Shown: positions 52,327-61,618 of the stretch, in pieces
Position numbering within the stretch: position 1 is the first letter of the stretch
How the letters are laid out: each line of letters starts with the position of its first letter
NCBI GenBank assembly: GCA_020053595.1
Contig: JAGVMV010000047.1
Location: forward strand, 23,635-87,634
Length of the DNA stretch: 64,000 bases
Source of the DNA: Thermoleophilia bacterium
GTDB taxonomy: Bacteria > Actinomycetota > Thermoleophilia > BMS3ABIN01
Direction: 5' to 3'
The notes under the pieces: generated by a model
Seen by the model: the letters and a program-made list of their open reading frames with translations, nothing else
Told to the model about the DNA's origin: nothing
Databases searched by the model: none
Made by a program: the position numbers and the translations under genes

Positions 52327-53234
52327 TTTCTCTTCCTCCTGAATCTGGCCCGGACGACCGCGGCCGTGAGCGTGAACGACAACACCAGCAGTAACAGGAC
52401 CAGCGCCGTGCCCCATTTTATCTCATCGGGCATGCCCGGCACCTGGGTGGATATGGTGTAAAGGTGGTACGGGAGCGCCATCGCCTGGCTGAATGGCGAA
52501 TCGGGCAGTGTCGGCAGGAAGAAAGCAGCCACCGTAAACATGATTGCCGCTGTCTCTCCGGCGGCGCGCCCGACCGCCAGCACTGTTCCCGTGATGATGC
52601 CTGGAATGGCGTTGGGCAGTACCACCCGCCTGATCGTCTGCCAGCGTGTGGCTCCCAGGGCCAGCGAGGCCTGGCGGAATGCCTGTGGCACCGCAATCAG
52701 GGCTTCCTCGGCGGCGGTGATGACCACCGGTAACACTAGCAGGCCCAGCGTCAGCGAGCCCGCCAGCAGCGAGGTGCCCATCTGCATGAGCAGCACGAAC
52801 AATCCCAGCCCGAAAAGGCCATAGACCACGGAGGGCACTCCCGCCATGTTGGCGATGGCCAGCCGGATAGCCCGGGTGAGACGCCCCTGGGTGGCGTACT
52901 CGGTCAGGTAAACGGCTGCCAGGGTACCGATGGGGACCGAAAAGATGACGGTGCCGAGGACCAGGTAAAAAGTTCCGACGATGGCGGGGAAGATACCACC
53001 GGCTTTCATGCCCTGTTTGGGCATCGAGGTCAGGAACTCCGGGGTGAGCGCCGGCCCGCCTTTCACCACCAGGTAGATGAGGATGGCGATCACCGGCGCC
53101 ACGGCAATGGCGGTGATCAGCGCCAGCAACGAATGCGCTAATTTCTCAAACAGGAGCTGTTTGCGCTGAGCCTTCAGATCACTCGCTTTCCCGGTAGCGG
53201 TAGAGGATTTGGTCGGCGATCCAGTTGACGGCAA
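52320..53234 (-). CDS. pstA: Phosphate ABC transporter permease PstA
   Basis: A permease of up to 304 residues. The inner-membrane loop [20 protein letters not shown] is the EAA-type motif contacting PstB, and six helices can be traced. The drawn TTG start overlaps pstC by 56 bases and has no ribosome binding site. A start just after the pstC stop (a CTG at 53177) would remove the overlap, so the true start is uncertain. The product works with PstC and PstB in phosphate import. Confidence 0.92.
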   Translation of the reverse strand: MPSTGSPTKSSTATGKASDLKAQRKQLLFEKLAHSLLALITAIAVAPVIAILIYLVVKGGPALTPEFLTSMPKQGMKAGGIFPAIVGTFYLVLGTVIFSVPIGTLAAVYLTEYATQGRLTRAIRLAIANMAGVPSVVYGLFGLGLFVLLMQMGTSLLAGSLTLGLLVLPVVITAAEEALIAVPQAFRQASLALGATRWQTIRRVVLPNAIPGIITGTVLAVGRAAGETAAIMFTVAAFFLPTLPDSPFSQAMALPYHLYTISTQVPGMPDEIKWGTALVLLLLVLSFTLTAAVVRARFRRKRKW

Positions 53235-54078
53235 AGGTTATGACGAACAGCACCAGGCCCACCGCGAACAGGGCGAAATAGTGGGAGCTGCCGAAGACGG
53301 TCTCGCCCATCTCCTGGGCGATGGTGCCGGTCAGGGTCCGGACCGGTTTCAGGGCCGAGTCCACCGAGGTGGGCATCACGGCGGCGTTGCCGGTGACCAT
53401 CAGCACCACCATGGTCTCGCCGATGGCCCGCCCGATTCCCAGCATCACGGCGGCGGAGATGCCAGACATCGCCGCCGGGACCACTACGCGCCCGGTGGTC
53501 TGCCAGCGAGTCGCCCCCATGGCCAGTGAGCCCTCGCGATAAGAACGGGGCACGGCGTTGATGGCGTCCTCGGCGATGGAGACGATGGTCGGCAAAGCCA
53601 TGAATGCCAGCATGATGCCGCCGGTCAGCGCCGTCAGCCCGGTGTTGAGGTTGAGCAGGTCCTGAATGAAAGGCGCCAGCAGGGTCAGCCCGATGAAAGC
53701 CAGCACCACGGAGGGGATCGCCGCCACGATTTCCATCAGGGGCTTGAGGATTTCCTTGAGCCAGCCTGGCGCGATCTCGGCGATATAGATGGCCGTGCCG
53801 ATGCCGAGCGGGATGGCCAGCAGGATGGCGATCACCGTCACCAGCAGCGAGCCCAGCACCAGCGGCAGAATACCGAAGACCGGCGGCTCTGAAATCGGGT
53901 ACCATTTGCGACCGGTGAGGAAATCGACTGGCGAGTAGCTGCCGAACAGAGAGAAGGCGTCCCTCAGCAGGAAGGCGAAGATGAGAACCACCACGGCGAC
54001 TGAGAGGACGCCGCAGCCGAGGATGATCTTGCCGATGAGGTTCTCTTTCAGTTTTTGAGCAGTCTTCAATCTTCCCAT
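53179..54078 (-). CDS. pstC: Phosphate ABC transporter permease PstC
   Basis: A 299-residue permease started at ATG 54078 (MGRLKTAQKLKEN); the longer frame begins inside the pstS-pstC hairpin. Motifs include LTGRKWYPISEPPVFGILPL, PSVVLAFIGLTLLAPFI and the EAA loop GATRWQTTGRVVVPAAMSGI. Six helices are visible. Its terminal codons overlap the drawn pstA start. Confidence 0.94.
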   Translation of the reverse strand: MGRLKTAQKLKENLIGKIILGCGVLSVAVVVLIFAFLLRDAFSLFGSYSPVDFLTGRKWYPISEPPVFGILPLVLGSLLVTVIAILLAIPLGIGTAIYIAEIAPGWLKEILKPLMEIVAAIPSVVLAFIGLTLLAPFIQDLLNLNTGLTALTGGIMLAFMALPTIVSIAEDAINAVPRSYREGSLAMGATRWQTTGRVVVPAAMSGISAAVMLGIGRAIGETMVVLMVTGNAAVMPTSVDSALKPVRTLTGTIAQEMGETVFGSSHYFALFAVGLVLFVITFAVNWIADQILYRYRESE

Positions 54079-54096
54079 CCGATTAATAATATGCCG

Positions 54097-54130
54097 AAGC
54101 ACCCCGGGCGCCATGTGGCCCGGGGTGCTT
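54097..54130 (-). terminator. Stem-loop between pstS and pstC (partial terminator / mRNA stabiliser)
   Basis: AAGCACCCCGGGC (54097-54109) is perfectly complementary to GCCCGGGGTGCTT (54118-54130), a 13-pair stem with an eight-base loop. There is no T tract. Such elements let PstS, needed in excess, be made at higher levels than the membrane subunits (inference). Confidence 0.7.
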
Positions 54131-54168
54131 CATGCACCATCATGAAATAGCGGTTCCCGCCGGCGCTG

Positions 54169-55083
54169 CTATTTCTTCAGCGGCACGAACTCGAGTTGCT
54201 CGACGACCTTCTGTCCTTCGGGGCCTGTGATCCAGGTGAGATAATCCTGCACCGTCTGGGAGGCGCCTGACTTGGTGTACATGTACAGCGGGCGGGAGAC
54301 GGGATAACTGCCGTCCTGAACTGATGCCGCGGTGGGCGTGACTCCTGTGGATGCTGCGTCCTTCTTCACCTTGAGCGCCTTGATGTTGCTCTCGACGTAG
54401 CCCAGGCCGACATAACCGATGCCCTTCGGGTTCTGTTTGACCTCGTCGACGATCGCCTGCGACGAGGGCAGCAGCAGGGCACTCGACGCGTATTCTACCT
54501 TGCCGTCGCTCTTGCCCTTGTTAAGGATATGCTCCTTGAAGAATACGTGCGTTCCCGAGTTGCTCTCGCGGGAGAGGATGACGATCTGCCCCGGGTCGCC
54601 GCCGACGTCCTTCCAGTCGGTGATCTTGCCGGAGAAGATGTCGGCCAGCTGGTCGACGCTGAGCTCGCTGACCTTGTTGTCCTTGTTAACAACCACGGCG
54701 ATGCCGTCCAGCGCCACCTTGTTCTCGACAACCTCGATGCCCTTGGCTTTGGCGTCATCCTTTTCTTTCTGCTTCATCTCGCGGGATGAATTGGCGATGT
54801 CGGTGGTGCCGTTGATGATGGCGGTGATGCCGGTGCCCGAGCCGCCGCCGGTGACGGCGATGTTGACCTGCGGGTTATCCTTCATGTAATCCTCGGCCCA
54901 CATCTGGGCGAGGTTCACCATGGTATCGGAACCCTTTACCTGGATGGAGCCACCCTTGGAGCCGCCTGCGCCCCCGGTCGTGGAATTCTGGTCGCCGCAG
55001 CCAATGGCGGCGAACGCTAGGGCGATCATAAGCCCGGCGGCAAGGAACGTGGCAAAAACTCTTGTCAAACTTTTAACTGTCAT
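54169..55083 (-). CDS. pstS: Phosphate-binding lipoprotein PstS
   Basis: A 304-residue periplasmic-type binding protein, lipid-anchored through the lipobox AAIGC. The mature part has GGSIQVKGSDTMVNLAQMWAED, GGGSGTGITAIINGTTDIANSS (phosphate-contacting residues), the SRESNSGTHVFFKEHIL motif, and ends GPEGQKVVEQLEFVPL. AGGAG lies nine bases before the ATG. It is the first gene of the pst transcript, with a PHO-box array 75-100 bases upstream. Confidence 0.96.
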   Translation of the reverse strand: MTVKSLTRVFATFLAAGLMIALAFAAIGCGDQNSTTGGAGGSKGGSIQVKGSDTMVNLAQMWAEDYMKDNPQVNIAVTGGGSGTGITAIINGTTDIANSSREMKQKEKDDAKAKGIEVVENKVALDGIAVVVNKDNKVSELSVDQLADIFSGKITDWKDVGGDPGQIVILSRESNSGTHVFFKEHILNKGKSDGKVEYASSALLLPSSQAIVDEVKQNPKGIGYVGLGYVESNIKALKVKKDAASTGVTPTAASVQDGSYPVSRPLYMYTKSGASQTVQDYLTWITGPEGQKVVEQLEFVPLKK

Positions 55084-55157
55084 TCGTGTCGATCTCCTTT
55101 TATCGTTCGTTTCAGTCGCAGAGTAGCAGAATGAAAATCAGCGCAGGTTACAAAGGC

Positions 55158-55185
55158 GTGAATGAAATGTGAACAAATTGTGAAC
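55158..55185 (-). promoter_or_regulatory. PHO-box array upstream of pstS
   Basis: Three direct repeats start exactly 11 bases apart at 55158, 55169 and 55180. On the minus strand they read GTTCAC, GTTCAC, ATTCAC with five-base spacers. This is the spacing and sequence of PhoP/RegX3 boxes in Streptomyces and Mycobacterium (family knowledge). They lie 75 to 102 bases before the pstS start. Confidence 0.8.
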
Positions 55186-55242
55186 GGGCGGCATGACCGC
55201 CCGGACCTACGCAGAGTGGATACATTCGCAAATGGCCGTTCA

Positions 55243-55497
55243 TCAGGTGATGTAGACGGCCTTGCTGGAGCACCTTGCCTTATGCAGGTAAGCGCTTTCC
55301 TTGCCGTCGTCACCGGTTACCCGGCCTTCGAGATCGCTGATGACTTTCTCGACTCGCCAGAGCGGTATCCGCAGAGTCTCGCTGATGGTTGCGATTTCGA
55401 TGGGAAAATCCGCATGCTCTTTCAGCATATAGAGAACGTAGATCCTGTCCTCGTTGCTGCAGACTTCTTTTTCCGGAAGAATGGTTGTGATGTTCAC
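55243..55497 (-). CDS. Small winged-helix-like protein in the Pho region
   Basis: An 84-residue protein with a helix-turn-helix-like middle (IYVLYMLKEHADFPIEI, then ISETLRIPLWRVEKVISDLE) and a short beta wing; two cysteines (VCSNE, RCSSK). It resembles small winged-helix regulators but I cannot name a family. The start was set to GTG 55497, five bases from AGGAGG (the earlier GTG 55503 abuts that site). A four-repeat PHO-box array lies about 75 bases upstream, so it may be a phosphate-controlled regulator. Confidence 0.65.
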   Translation of the reverse strand: MNITTILPEKEVCSNEDRIYVLYMLKEHADFPIEIATISETLRIPLWRVEKVISDLEGRVTGDDGKESAYLHKARCSSKAVYIT

Positions 55498-55572
55498 TTT
55501 CACCTCCTCTCATAGGTTCGAGTCTTCCCCATGGATGCTAGCCGTTTTTTTAAACGCGCAGGTTAAAAGGTG

Positions 55573-55611
55573 GTGAACAAATTGTGACAAAGCGGTGAAC
55601 TTACGGTGAAA
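55573..55611 (-). promoter_or_regulatory. Second PHO-box array (four 11-bp repeats)
   Basis: Repeats begin at 55573, 55584, 55595 and 55606, reading GTGAAC, GTGACA, GTGAAC, GTGAAA on the plus strand. Exact 11-base phasing over four units makes chance unlikely. It lies upstream of the winged-helix-like gene at 55497 and near the 3' end of the ZIP gene. Confidence 0.75.
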
Positions 55612-55660
55612 GGCGCGGCTTTGGCCGCAACGGGGAAGCGGAGTGCCGGTCGGGCGGTGC

Positions 55661-55720
55661 GGTTAGCCCAACGCCAGTGCATTCAGCCCAACGCCAGTGC
55701 GGTCAGCCCAACATCAGCGC
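55661..55720. repeat. Threefold 20-bp tandem repeat across the ZIP gene 3' end
   Basis: Three 20-base copies (55661-55680, 55681-55700, 55701-55720) share the core AGCCCAAC and end CAGTGC or CAGCGC. Copy three contains the stop codon of the ZIP transporter (TGA at 55703-55705). As the unit is not a multiple of three, the copies beyond the stop run in different frames. Confidence 0.85.
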
Positions 55721-56434
55721 CGTCACCAGCATCAGGCCGAAGCCGAGGGTGAAGGCGGCGGGCACGTTGTAGTCGCGCCAGTTGGTCTCGTGGGCGATGG
55801 GCAGCAGGTCGCTGGTGGATATATATAGAAAGGTGCCCGCGGAGAGGCCGATGGCGATGCCGAGCGCCTGGTCGCTGGCCCCGGCGAAAAAGAGACCGAC
55901 CACCGCGCCCAAAACCGCCTGCAGCGCCAGCACGATGAGAACCCACCAGGCCTTGGAGCGCCTGTAGCCGCAGGAGAGCATGACGCTCGCCACCGATACG
56001 CCGCTGGGGAAGCTATGGGCCAGCACCGCGAAGGCGACCACCAGGCCCAGTGTGGCCCGCGCTTCACCGCTGACGGCGATGGAGAAGCCGTCCAGCATGG
56101 TGTGAAAACCGATCCCCACCAGCGCGAAGAAACCGAAGGGGTGGACCTTGCAACCCTGTTCCCGGCAGGCGTGCACCATGGTCACCTTTTCGATCAGATA
56201 GAGCAGGAGAAAGCCGGCGCTGACGCCGATGGCCGCGGTGCCGCTGGCCAGCTTGAAGCTCTCGGGAAACATGTCGTTGATGCCGGCGGAAAGTAAAACG
56301 CCGGCCGAAAAGGCCACCAGCAGCGAAATGCCCCGTTCGCCCAGCTGCTTGCGGACCAGCGGCAGGCTGCCGCCGGCGATGGTGAAGCTGGCGGCCAGAG
56401 CTGCCAGAACTAGTGATGTCAGGTTGGTGGACAT
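55703..56434 (-). CDS. ZIP-family divalent metal transporter
   Basis: A 243-residue ZIP protein with eight helices. Helix 4 has FHTMLDGFSIA (H-x-x-x-D) and helix 5 has LAHSFPSGVSVA, the metal-binding pair of the family. An extended loop contains HACREQGCKVHPFG (a possible metal-sensing or binding loop). Zn2+, Mn2+ or Fe2+ may be the substrate. The 3' end lies in a 20-bp tandem repeat. Confidence 0.9.
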   Translation of the reverse strand: MSTNLTSLVLAALAASFTIAGGSLPLVRKQLGERGISLLVAFSAGVLLSAGINDMFPESFKLASGTAAIGVSAGFLLLYLIEKVTMVHACREQGCKVHPFGFFALVGIGFHTMLDGFSIAVSGEARATLGLVVAFAVLAHSFPSGVSVASVMLSCGYRRSKAWWVLIVLALQAVLGAVVGLFFAGASDQALGIAIGLSAGTFLYISTSDLLPIAHETNWRDYNVPAAFTLGFGLMLVTALMLG

Positions 56435-56478
56435 GAGGTGGTTTTTATCTGACCCGCATCAGCGGGCAAGTGTAATTG

Positions 56479-56871
56479 TCATGCGGTAACCCTAACATAC
56501 ACCTTACGGTCCCGGGGACCGTCGAATTCGCAAAAATAGATCGACTGCCAGGTTCCCAGGATGAGGCGGCCGCCTCCGACCAGAACCGTCTCCGATGAGC
56601 CCACCAGCGATGTCTTGATGTGCGCCGCCGAGTTGCCCTCGGCATGGCTGTAACCGTCGCTCCAGGGGAAGACCTTGTCGAGCTCGGCCTCGATATCCTG
56701 CCGGACAGCCGGGTCGGCGCCTTCATTGATGGTTACCGCGGCGGTCGTGTGCGGTACGAAGACCAGGCAGACGCCGTCGCTGACGCCGCTGTCGCCAACC
56801 GCTTTCTGCACCTCGGCGGTGATGTCGACAAGATCGTTCCGCGAGCGTGTCTTCACCCTTAACTCATGCAT
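56479..56871 (-). CDS. YjbQ/UPF0047 family protein
   Basis: A 130-residue single-domain protein. Landmarks are CLVFVPHTTAAVTINEGADPAV and DGYSHAEGNSAAHIKTSLVG, followed by LGTWQSIYFCEFDGPRDRKV. Some members have weak thiamine-phosphate synthase activity, but the physiological role is not settled (family knowledge). The start at 56871 fits the family. It lies 44 bases from the ZIP gene on the same strand. Confidence 0.92.
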   Translation of the reverse strand: MHELRVKTRSRNDLVDITAEVQKAVGDSGVSDGVCLVFVPHTTAAVTINEGADPAVRQDIEAELDKVFPWSDGYSHAEGNSAAHIKTSLVGSSETVLVGGGRLILGTWQSIYFCEFDGPRDRKVYVRVTA

Positions 56872-56961
56872 CGATTGTCTCCTTCAGCCGCTGTCGCGGG
56901 GCGTCGAATGAGGCCAGGATGACTGATTCTATCGATTGCTACGGGAACAGGAAACGTCAAA

Positions 56962-57513
56962 TCAAATCCAGTTGAGAAACAGCATCCAGAAGCCGCCCAT
57001 CACCAGGCCGACAACCGTGCCGGCCAGCACGTCCGACGGGTAGTGAACGCCGGCGTAGACTCTCGTCCAGGTCACTAAAAAAGCCAGTACATAGTAAAGT
57101 GGCCAGAGAGACGGATGGAAATAGGCAAGGATAGTGGCTCCCGCAAAAGACATGGCTGCGTGGGAGGAAGGGAAGGAAGTGCTGGCCGGTACCCCCAACA
57201 GCGGTTCCAGCCCCGGCTCACTGGAGACCGGCCGCTCCCGCCGGATCATCAACTTGACGGCGTAGTTCGCCGCCAGGGTGGTCCAGACAGCCGCCGGCAT
57301 GATGATCGCCATGCCTCGTCCGCCCCCGGCGCCCGTAACCAGGCCGATAATCCAGCCGATCAGCGCCAGGCCGATCCAGAGTAAACCCCAGTTGCCGCTT
57401 TGGGACAGGGCCACCAGGGCCAGCTCCAGCGGCCGCTGGTGACAGCGTGTTCTTAGCGCAACAAACAGGCGGCGGTCGAGGCCCGTTGGGGTTTTACCCT
57501 GTTCAGGCTTCAA
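56962..57513 (-). CDS. PAP2-type membrane phosphatase
   Basis: A 183-residue protein with about five helices. The three phosphatase motifs are KLMIRRERP, the SFPSSHAAMSF motif (PSGH type with S), and RVYAGVHYPSDVLAG with the catalytic histidine. It may dephosphorylate undecaprenyl pyrophosphate or another lipid phosphate (inference). Its 5' end overlaps the stop of the DUF3343 gene. Confidence 0.9.
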   Translation of the reverse strand: MKPEQGKTPTGLDRRLFVALRTRCHQRPLELALVALSQSGNWGLLWIGLALIGWIIGLVTGAGGGRGMAIIMPAAVWTTLAANYAVKLMIRRERPVSSEPGLEPLLGVPASTSFPSSHAAMSFAGATILAYFHPSLWPLYYVLAFLVTWTRVYAGVHYPSDVLAGTVVGLVMGGFWMLFLNWI

Positions 57514-57746
57514 AACGCCTCCACTTCTGGTTTGTAGAGCTCAAAGGGAATTCCGGCGGCGCCGAGCGCGGCCCTGACATCTTCCAGGTCGGACGCATGA
57601 ACCTCGATCGCCAGCCCGCAAAGGGCTTTCATGGCGTCCGGAGGGCGTGGCACCATGTCGCACCAGAAACCACCGCCGATAATCGCCGACTCGCCCTCCA
57701 TGGCCTGGTGAGTGGTATCGAACAGCAGGATTGCCGATTCAGTCAC
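57510..57746 (-). CDS. DUF3343 protein (putative Se/S carrier-like)
   Basis: A 78-residue protein. Its pattern is that of DUF3343, a single small alpha/beta domain often linked to selenium metabolism (family knowledge): SAILLFDTTHQAMEGE, then GGGFWCDMVPRPPDAMKALCGLAIE and AAGIPFELYKPE. Two cysteines are present (WCD, LCG). It overlaps the PAP2 gene start by four bases and follows the SAM hydroxide adenosyltransferase by two. No other selenium gene is visible in the window. Confidence 0.8.
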   Translation of the reverse strand: MTESAILLFDTTHQAMEGESAIIGGGFWCDMVPRPPDAMKALCGLAIEVHASDLEDVRAALGAAGIPFELYKPEVEAF

Positions 57747-57748
57747 AA

Positions 57749-58564
57749 TCAGTCGATTGCCCGGATGACCATCTGGCTTCCCGGCGTTATCTGGAAGACG
57801 CCGGCGGCGTCGCCCTGGTTGACCGCGAAGGAAATCTTGTGGTAGGAATCCTCGTAGATCAGGATCTCCTCGGGAGCCACGTCGGCAAATGAATTCCGGA
57901 AAGGAGTCTTGAGCCTCTCCTCGCCGTGTCTGACCTCTACCCTGCCGCCGATAGCGGCGCCGGTGCGCTCCAGTTCTTCGAGGTCGAGGTTAAGCTGAAC
58001 GTTACCGAAGCGGTCGATGTAGATGACGGTCGCCGTGACTTCCTGCTTACTGAATTCGGGCCGGGGCAGCTCGATGCGCTCCAGCTCCGAAACGGGAACG
58101 GGAGCGCCCAGCTTTTCCATGGGCACACCCTGGGAGAGGTGAGCGGCCGCCGGCGAGAAAAGGTCACGCCCTTCGAAGGTCTTGCAGACCTCCGCGAGGC
58201 TGAAGGTGGAGCAGGCCAGCTCGACCGCCGTCACGGGGCCGCCCAGCGTATCAGCCGCCAGCGACAGCAGGCCGTTGTCCGGCCCGACCAGGTAGCGGCC
58301 CGACGCGGTGCGGATGGCCACCGGCTTGCGCTGTCCGCCGACGCCGGGGTCCACGACCGCCAGGATGACGCTCTCGGGCAGATAGGGGATTGAATTCTGA
58401 AGGATGACCGCGCCCTGAAGTATGTCATGGCGCCTGACCCCATGGGTGATATCGATTATCTCCACATCGGGGGCGATCATCTTGATGACCCCGTGGCAGG
58501 TGCCGACGAAATCGTCGGCCAGGCCGAAGTCGCTGAGGAAGGTTATGTAGTTATGGTCTGCCAT
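57749..58564 (-). CDS. SAM hydroxide adenosyltransferase (DUF62 family)
   Basis: A 271-residue enzyme that hydrolyses S-adenosylmethionine to adenosine and methionine (family knowledge). Motifs are FLSDFGLADDFVGTCHGVI, VEIIDITHGVRRHDI, and LAVVDPGVGGQRKPVAI, with the later YIDRFGNVQLNL. ATG 58564 follows GGGAGG; the frame runs 25 codons further upstream through a repeat. The stretch just upstream contains a direct repeat and a REP-like palindrome. Confidence 0.88.
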   Translation of the reverse strand: MADHNYITFLSDFGLADDFVGTCHGVIKMIAPDVEIIDITHGVRRHDILQGAVILQNSIPYLPESVILAVVDPGVGGQRKPVAIRTASGRYLVGPDNGLLSLAADTLGGPVTAVELACSTFSLAEVCKTFEGRDLFSPAAAHLSQGVPMEKLGAPVPVSELERIELPRPEFSKQEVTATVIYIDRFGNVQLNLDLEELERTGAAIGGRVEVRHGEERLKTPFRNSFADVAPEEILIYEDSYHKISFAVNQGDAAGVFQITPGSQMVIRAID

Positions 58565-58568
58565 GATG

Positions 58569-58636
58569 GCCTCCCGAATGTCAGCTTTGAGTAGCCTCCC
58601 GAATGTCATCCTGAGGCGCGTAGCGCCGAAGGATCT
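58569..58636. repeat. Direct repeat and REP-like palindrome upstream of the SAM enzyme
   Basis: GCCTCCCGAATGTCA occurs at 58569-58583 and again at 58594-58608, including the ribosome binding site of the gene. It runs into a palindromic segment at 58606-58636 where GGCGC and GCGCC flank GTA, with flanking TCATCCTGA and GAAGGATC. Such segments resemble dispersed REP-type repeats. I cannot count copies from one window. Confidence 0.6.
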
Positions 58637-58790
58637 CAACTAAACCGATCTGGTGTTCGCGGCACGCCGCAAGTATATCAAATCAAATCTTTCCACTTTC
58701 CCCGTAATCTAATCACCGGCAATCGTTTTTACCATCCGCTTCAGGTGATAGACTTGCTTCCTGCAGCCCGTAAATAAAGGAGAAATTAAA

Positions 58791-60380
58791 GTGCCCGCGT
58801 CCATTATCGAGCTGGAAAAAAGACTCTGGGGCGTCGCCGACGAGCTAAGGGCCAACTCGCCGCTAAGCTCCTGGGAATACTCGGTTCCCGTCCTCGGCCT
58901 CCTGTTCCTTCGCTACGCCGACGCCAAATTCACCCAGGCTGAAGAAGAACTGAAGGCAAAAGCCGGCAAAGGCTCGCGCCGCAAGATCGGCAAGGATGAT
59001 TACAAGGCGCGCGGCGTTCTCTACCTGCCAGAGGCGGCGCGCTTCGAAACCCTGCTTAACCTACCCGAGGGCGCCGACATCGGCGAGGCGATCAACGCCG
59101 CCATGGAGGCCATCGAGTCGCGGAACGAGGATCTCAAGGGCACCCTCCCCCGCAACTATGGCCGCCTAAGTAACGACCTGCTCGTCACCCTGCTCAAGGC
59201 CTTCAACTCTATCCCCATGGATATCGAGGGCGACGCCTTCGGCAAGATCTACGAGTACTTCCTGGGCGAGTTCGCCATGAGCGAGGGCAAGAAGGGCGGC
59301 GAGTTCTTCACCCCGACCGCGATCGTCAAGCTGATCGTCGAGGTCATCGAGCCCTTCCAAGGGCGCATCTTCGACCCGGCCTGCGGCTCCGGCGGCATGT
59401 TCGTGCAGAGCGCCCGCTTCGTCGCCAGCCACAAGCGCGACCCCGGCGCCGAGATCAGCGTTTACGGGCAGGAGAAGAACGCCGAAACGGTGCGCCTCTG
59501 CAAGATGAACATGGCGGTCCACGGCCTCTCCGGCGACATCAAGCAGGCCAACACCTATTACGAGAACGTCCATGAGTGCGTCGGCCGGTTCGACTTCGTC
59601 ATGGCCAATCCGCCGTTCAACGTGGACGGCGTGGACAAGGACAAGATCAAGGACGACCCCCGCTACCAGTTCGGCCTCCCCAAGCCCGACAATGCCAATT
59701 ACCTATGGATACAGGAATTCCATAGCGCGCTGAACGAAAACGGCCGCGCCGGCTTCGTCATGGCCAACTCCGCCGCTGACGCCCGGAGTTCGGAGCTGGA
59801 AATCAGGAAGCAGCTGATCGAGTCCGGCGGTGTGGACGTGATCATCGCCATCGGCTCGAACTTCTTCTACACAGTGACGCTGCCGTGCACGTTGTGGTTC
59901 TTTGACAGGGGGAAGGTTGGCACGGATCGTAAGGACAAGGTCCTGTTCATTGATGCCCGGCATATATACAGGCAGCTCGACCGCGCGCATCGGGATTTCA
60001 CAGGGGAGATGATTCGGTTTATTGCGGATGTTGTGCGGCTTTATCGGGGGGAGACGGTGGAGAAACGGAGGGCCGTCAAGAAAAAAGTAGCAGATGCCAA
60101 GGAAGGCGTGGCGCCCGTCTGGAACGAGTCATTTCCGAAGAGCAAGTATCGGGACGTTCCTGGCCTTTGCAAGGTTGCGTCTATCGAGGAGATTGAAGCC
60201 CAAGGCTGGAGTCTCAATCCCGGCCGCTATGTCGGCGTCACTGAAAGGGCAGGGGATGATTTCGATTTCGCTGAGCGGCTTGAGGAATTGAATGAGGAGC
60301 TGGAATTACTCAATGTTGAGGCGCGGGAACTGGAGGATCGGATAGCAAAGAATGTTACGAAATTGTTAGAAGGTTTTTGA
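58791..60380 (+). CDS. hsdM: Type I restriction-modification DNA methyltransferase subunit HsdM
   Basis: A 529-residue N6-adenine methyltransferase. The N-terminal helical domain ([19 protein letters not shown]) is followed by the SAM motif [17 protein letters not shown] and catalytic motif [10 protein letters not shown] (NPPF). [19 protein letters not shown] and [17 protein letters not shown] are standard HsdM segments. A coiled-coil C-terminal tail ([18 protein letters not shown]) contacts HsdS. ATG-like start GTG 58791 follows AAAGGAG. Base composition falls from about 59880 onward. hsdS lies 11 bases downstream; hsdR is not in the window. Confidence 0.94.
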   Translation: MPASIIELEKRLWGVADELRANSPLSSWEYSVPVLGLLFLRYADAKFTQAEEELKAKAGKGSRRKIGKDDYKARGVLYLPEAARFETLLNLPEGADIGEAINAAMEAIESRNEDLKGTLPRNYGRLSNDLLVTLLKAFNSIPMDIEGDAFGKIYEYFLGEFAMSEGKKGGEFFTPTAIVKLIVEVIEPFQGRIFDPACGSGGMFVQSARFVASHKRDPGAEISVYGQEKNAETVRLCKMNMAVHGLSGDIKQANTYYENVHECVGRFDFVMANPPFNVDGVDKDKIKDDPRYQFGLPKPDNANYLWIQEFHSALNENGRAGFVMANSAADARSSELEIRKQLIESGGVDVIIAIGSNFFYTVTLPCTLWFFDRGKVGTDRKDKVLFIDARHIYRQLDRAHRDFTGEMIRFIADVVRLYRGETVEKRRAVKKKVADAKEGVAPVWNESFPKSKYRDVPGLCKVASIEEIEAQGWSLNPGRYVGVTERAGDDFDFAERLEELNEELELLNVEARELEDRIAKNVTKLLEGF

Positions 60381-60391
60381 GGTGTTAGCCA

Positions 60392-61582
<1,191 letters not shown>

Positions 61583-61618
61583 GTTAATGGCGAAAGCCAA
61601 CTGGGATTGGAGAATATT

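Noticed and set aside
55683..55946. 87-codon frame overlapping the ZIP gene end
   Set aside because: Different frame from the ZIP protein, created by the 20-bp repeat; composition is shadow-like.
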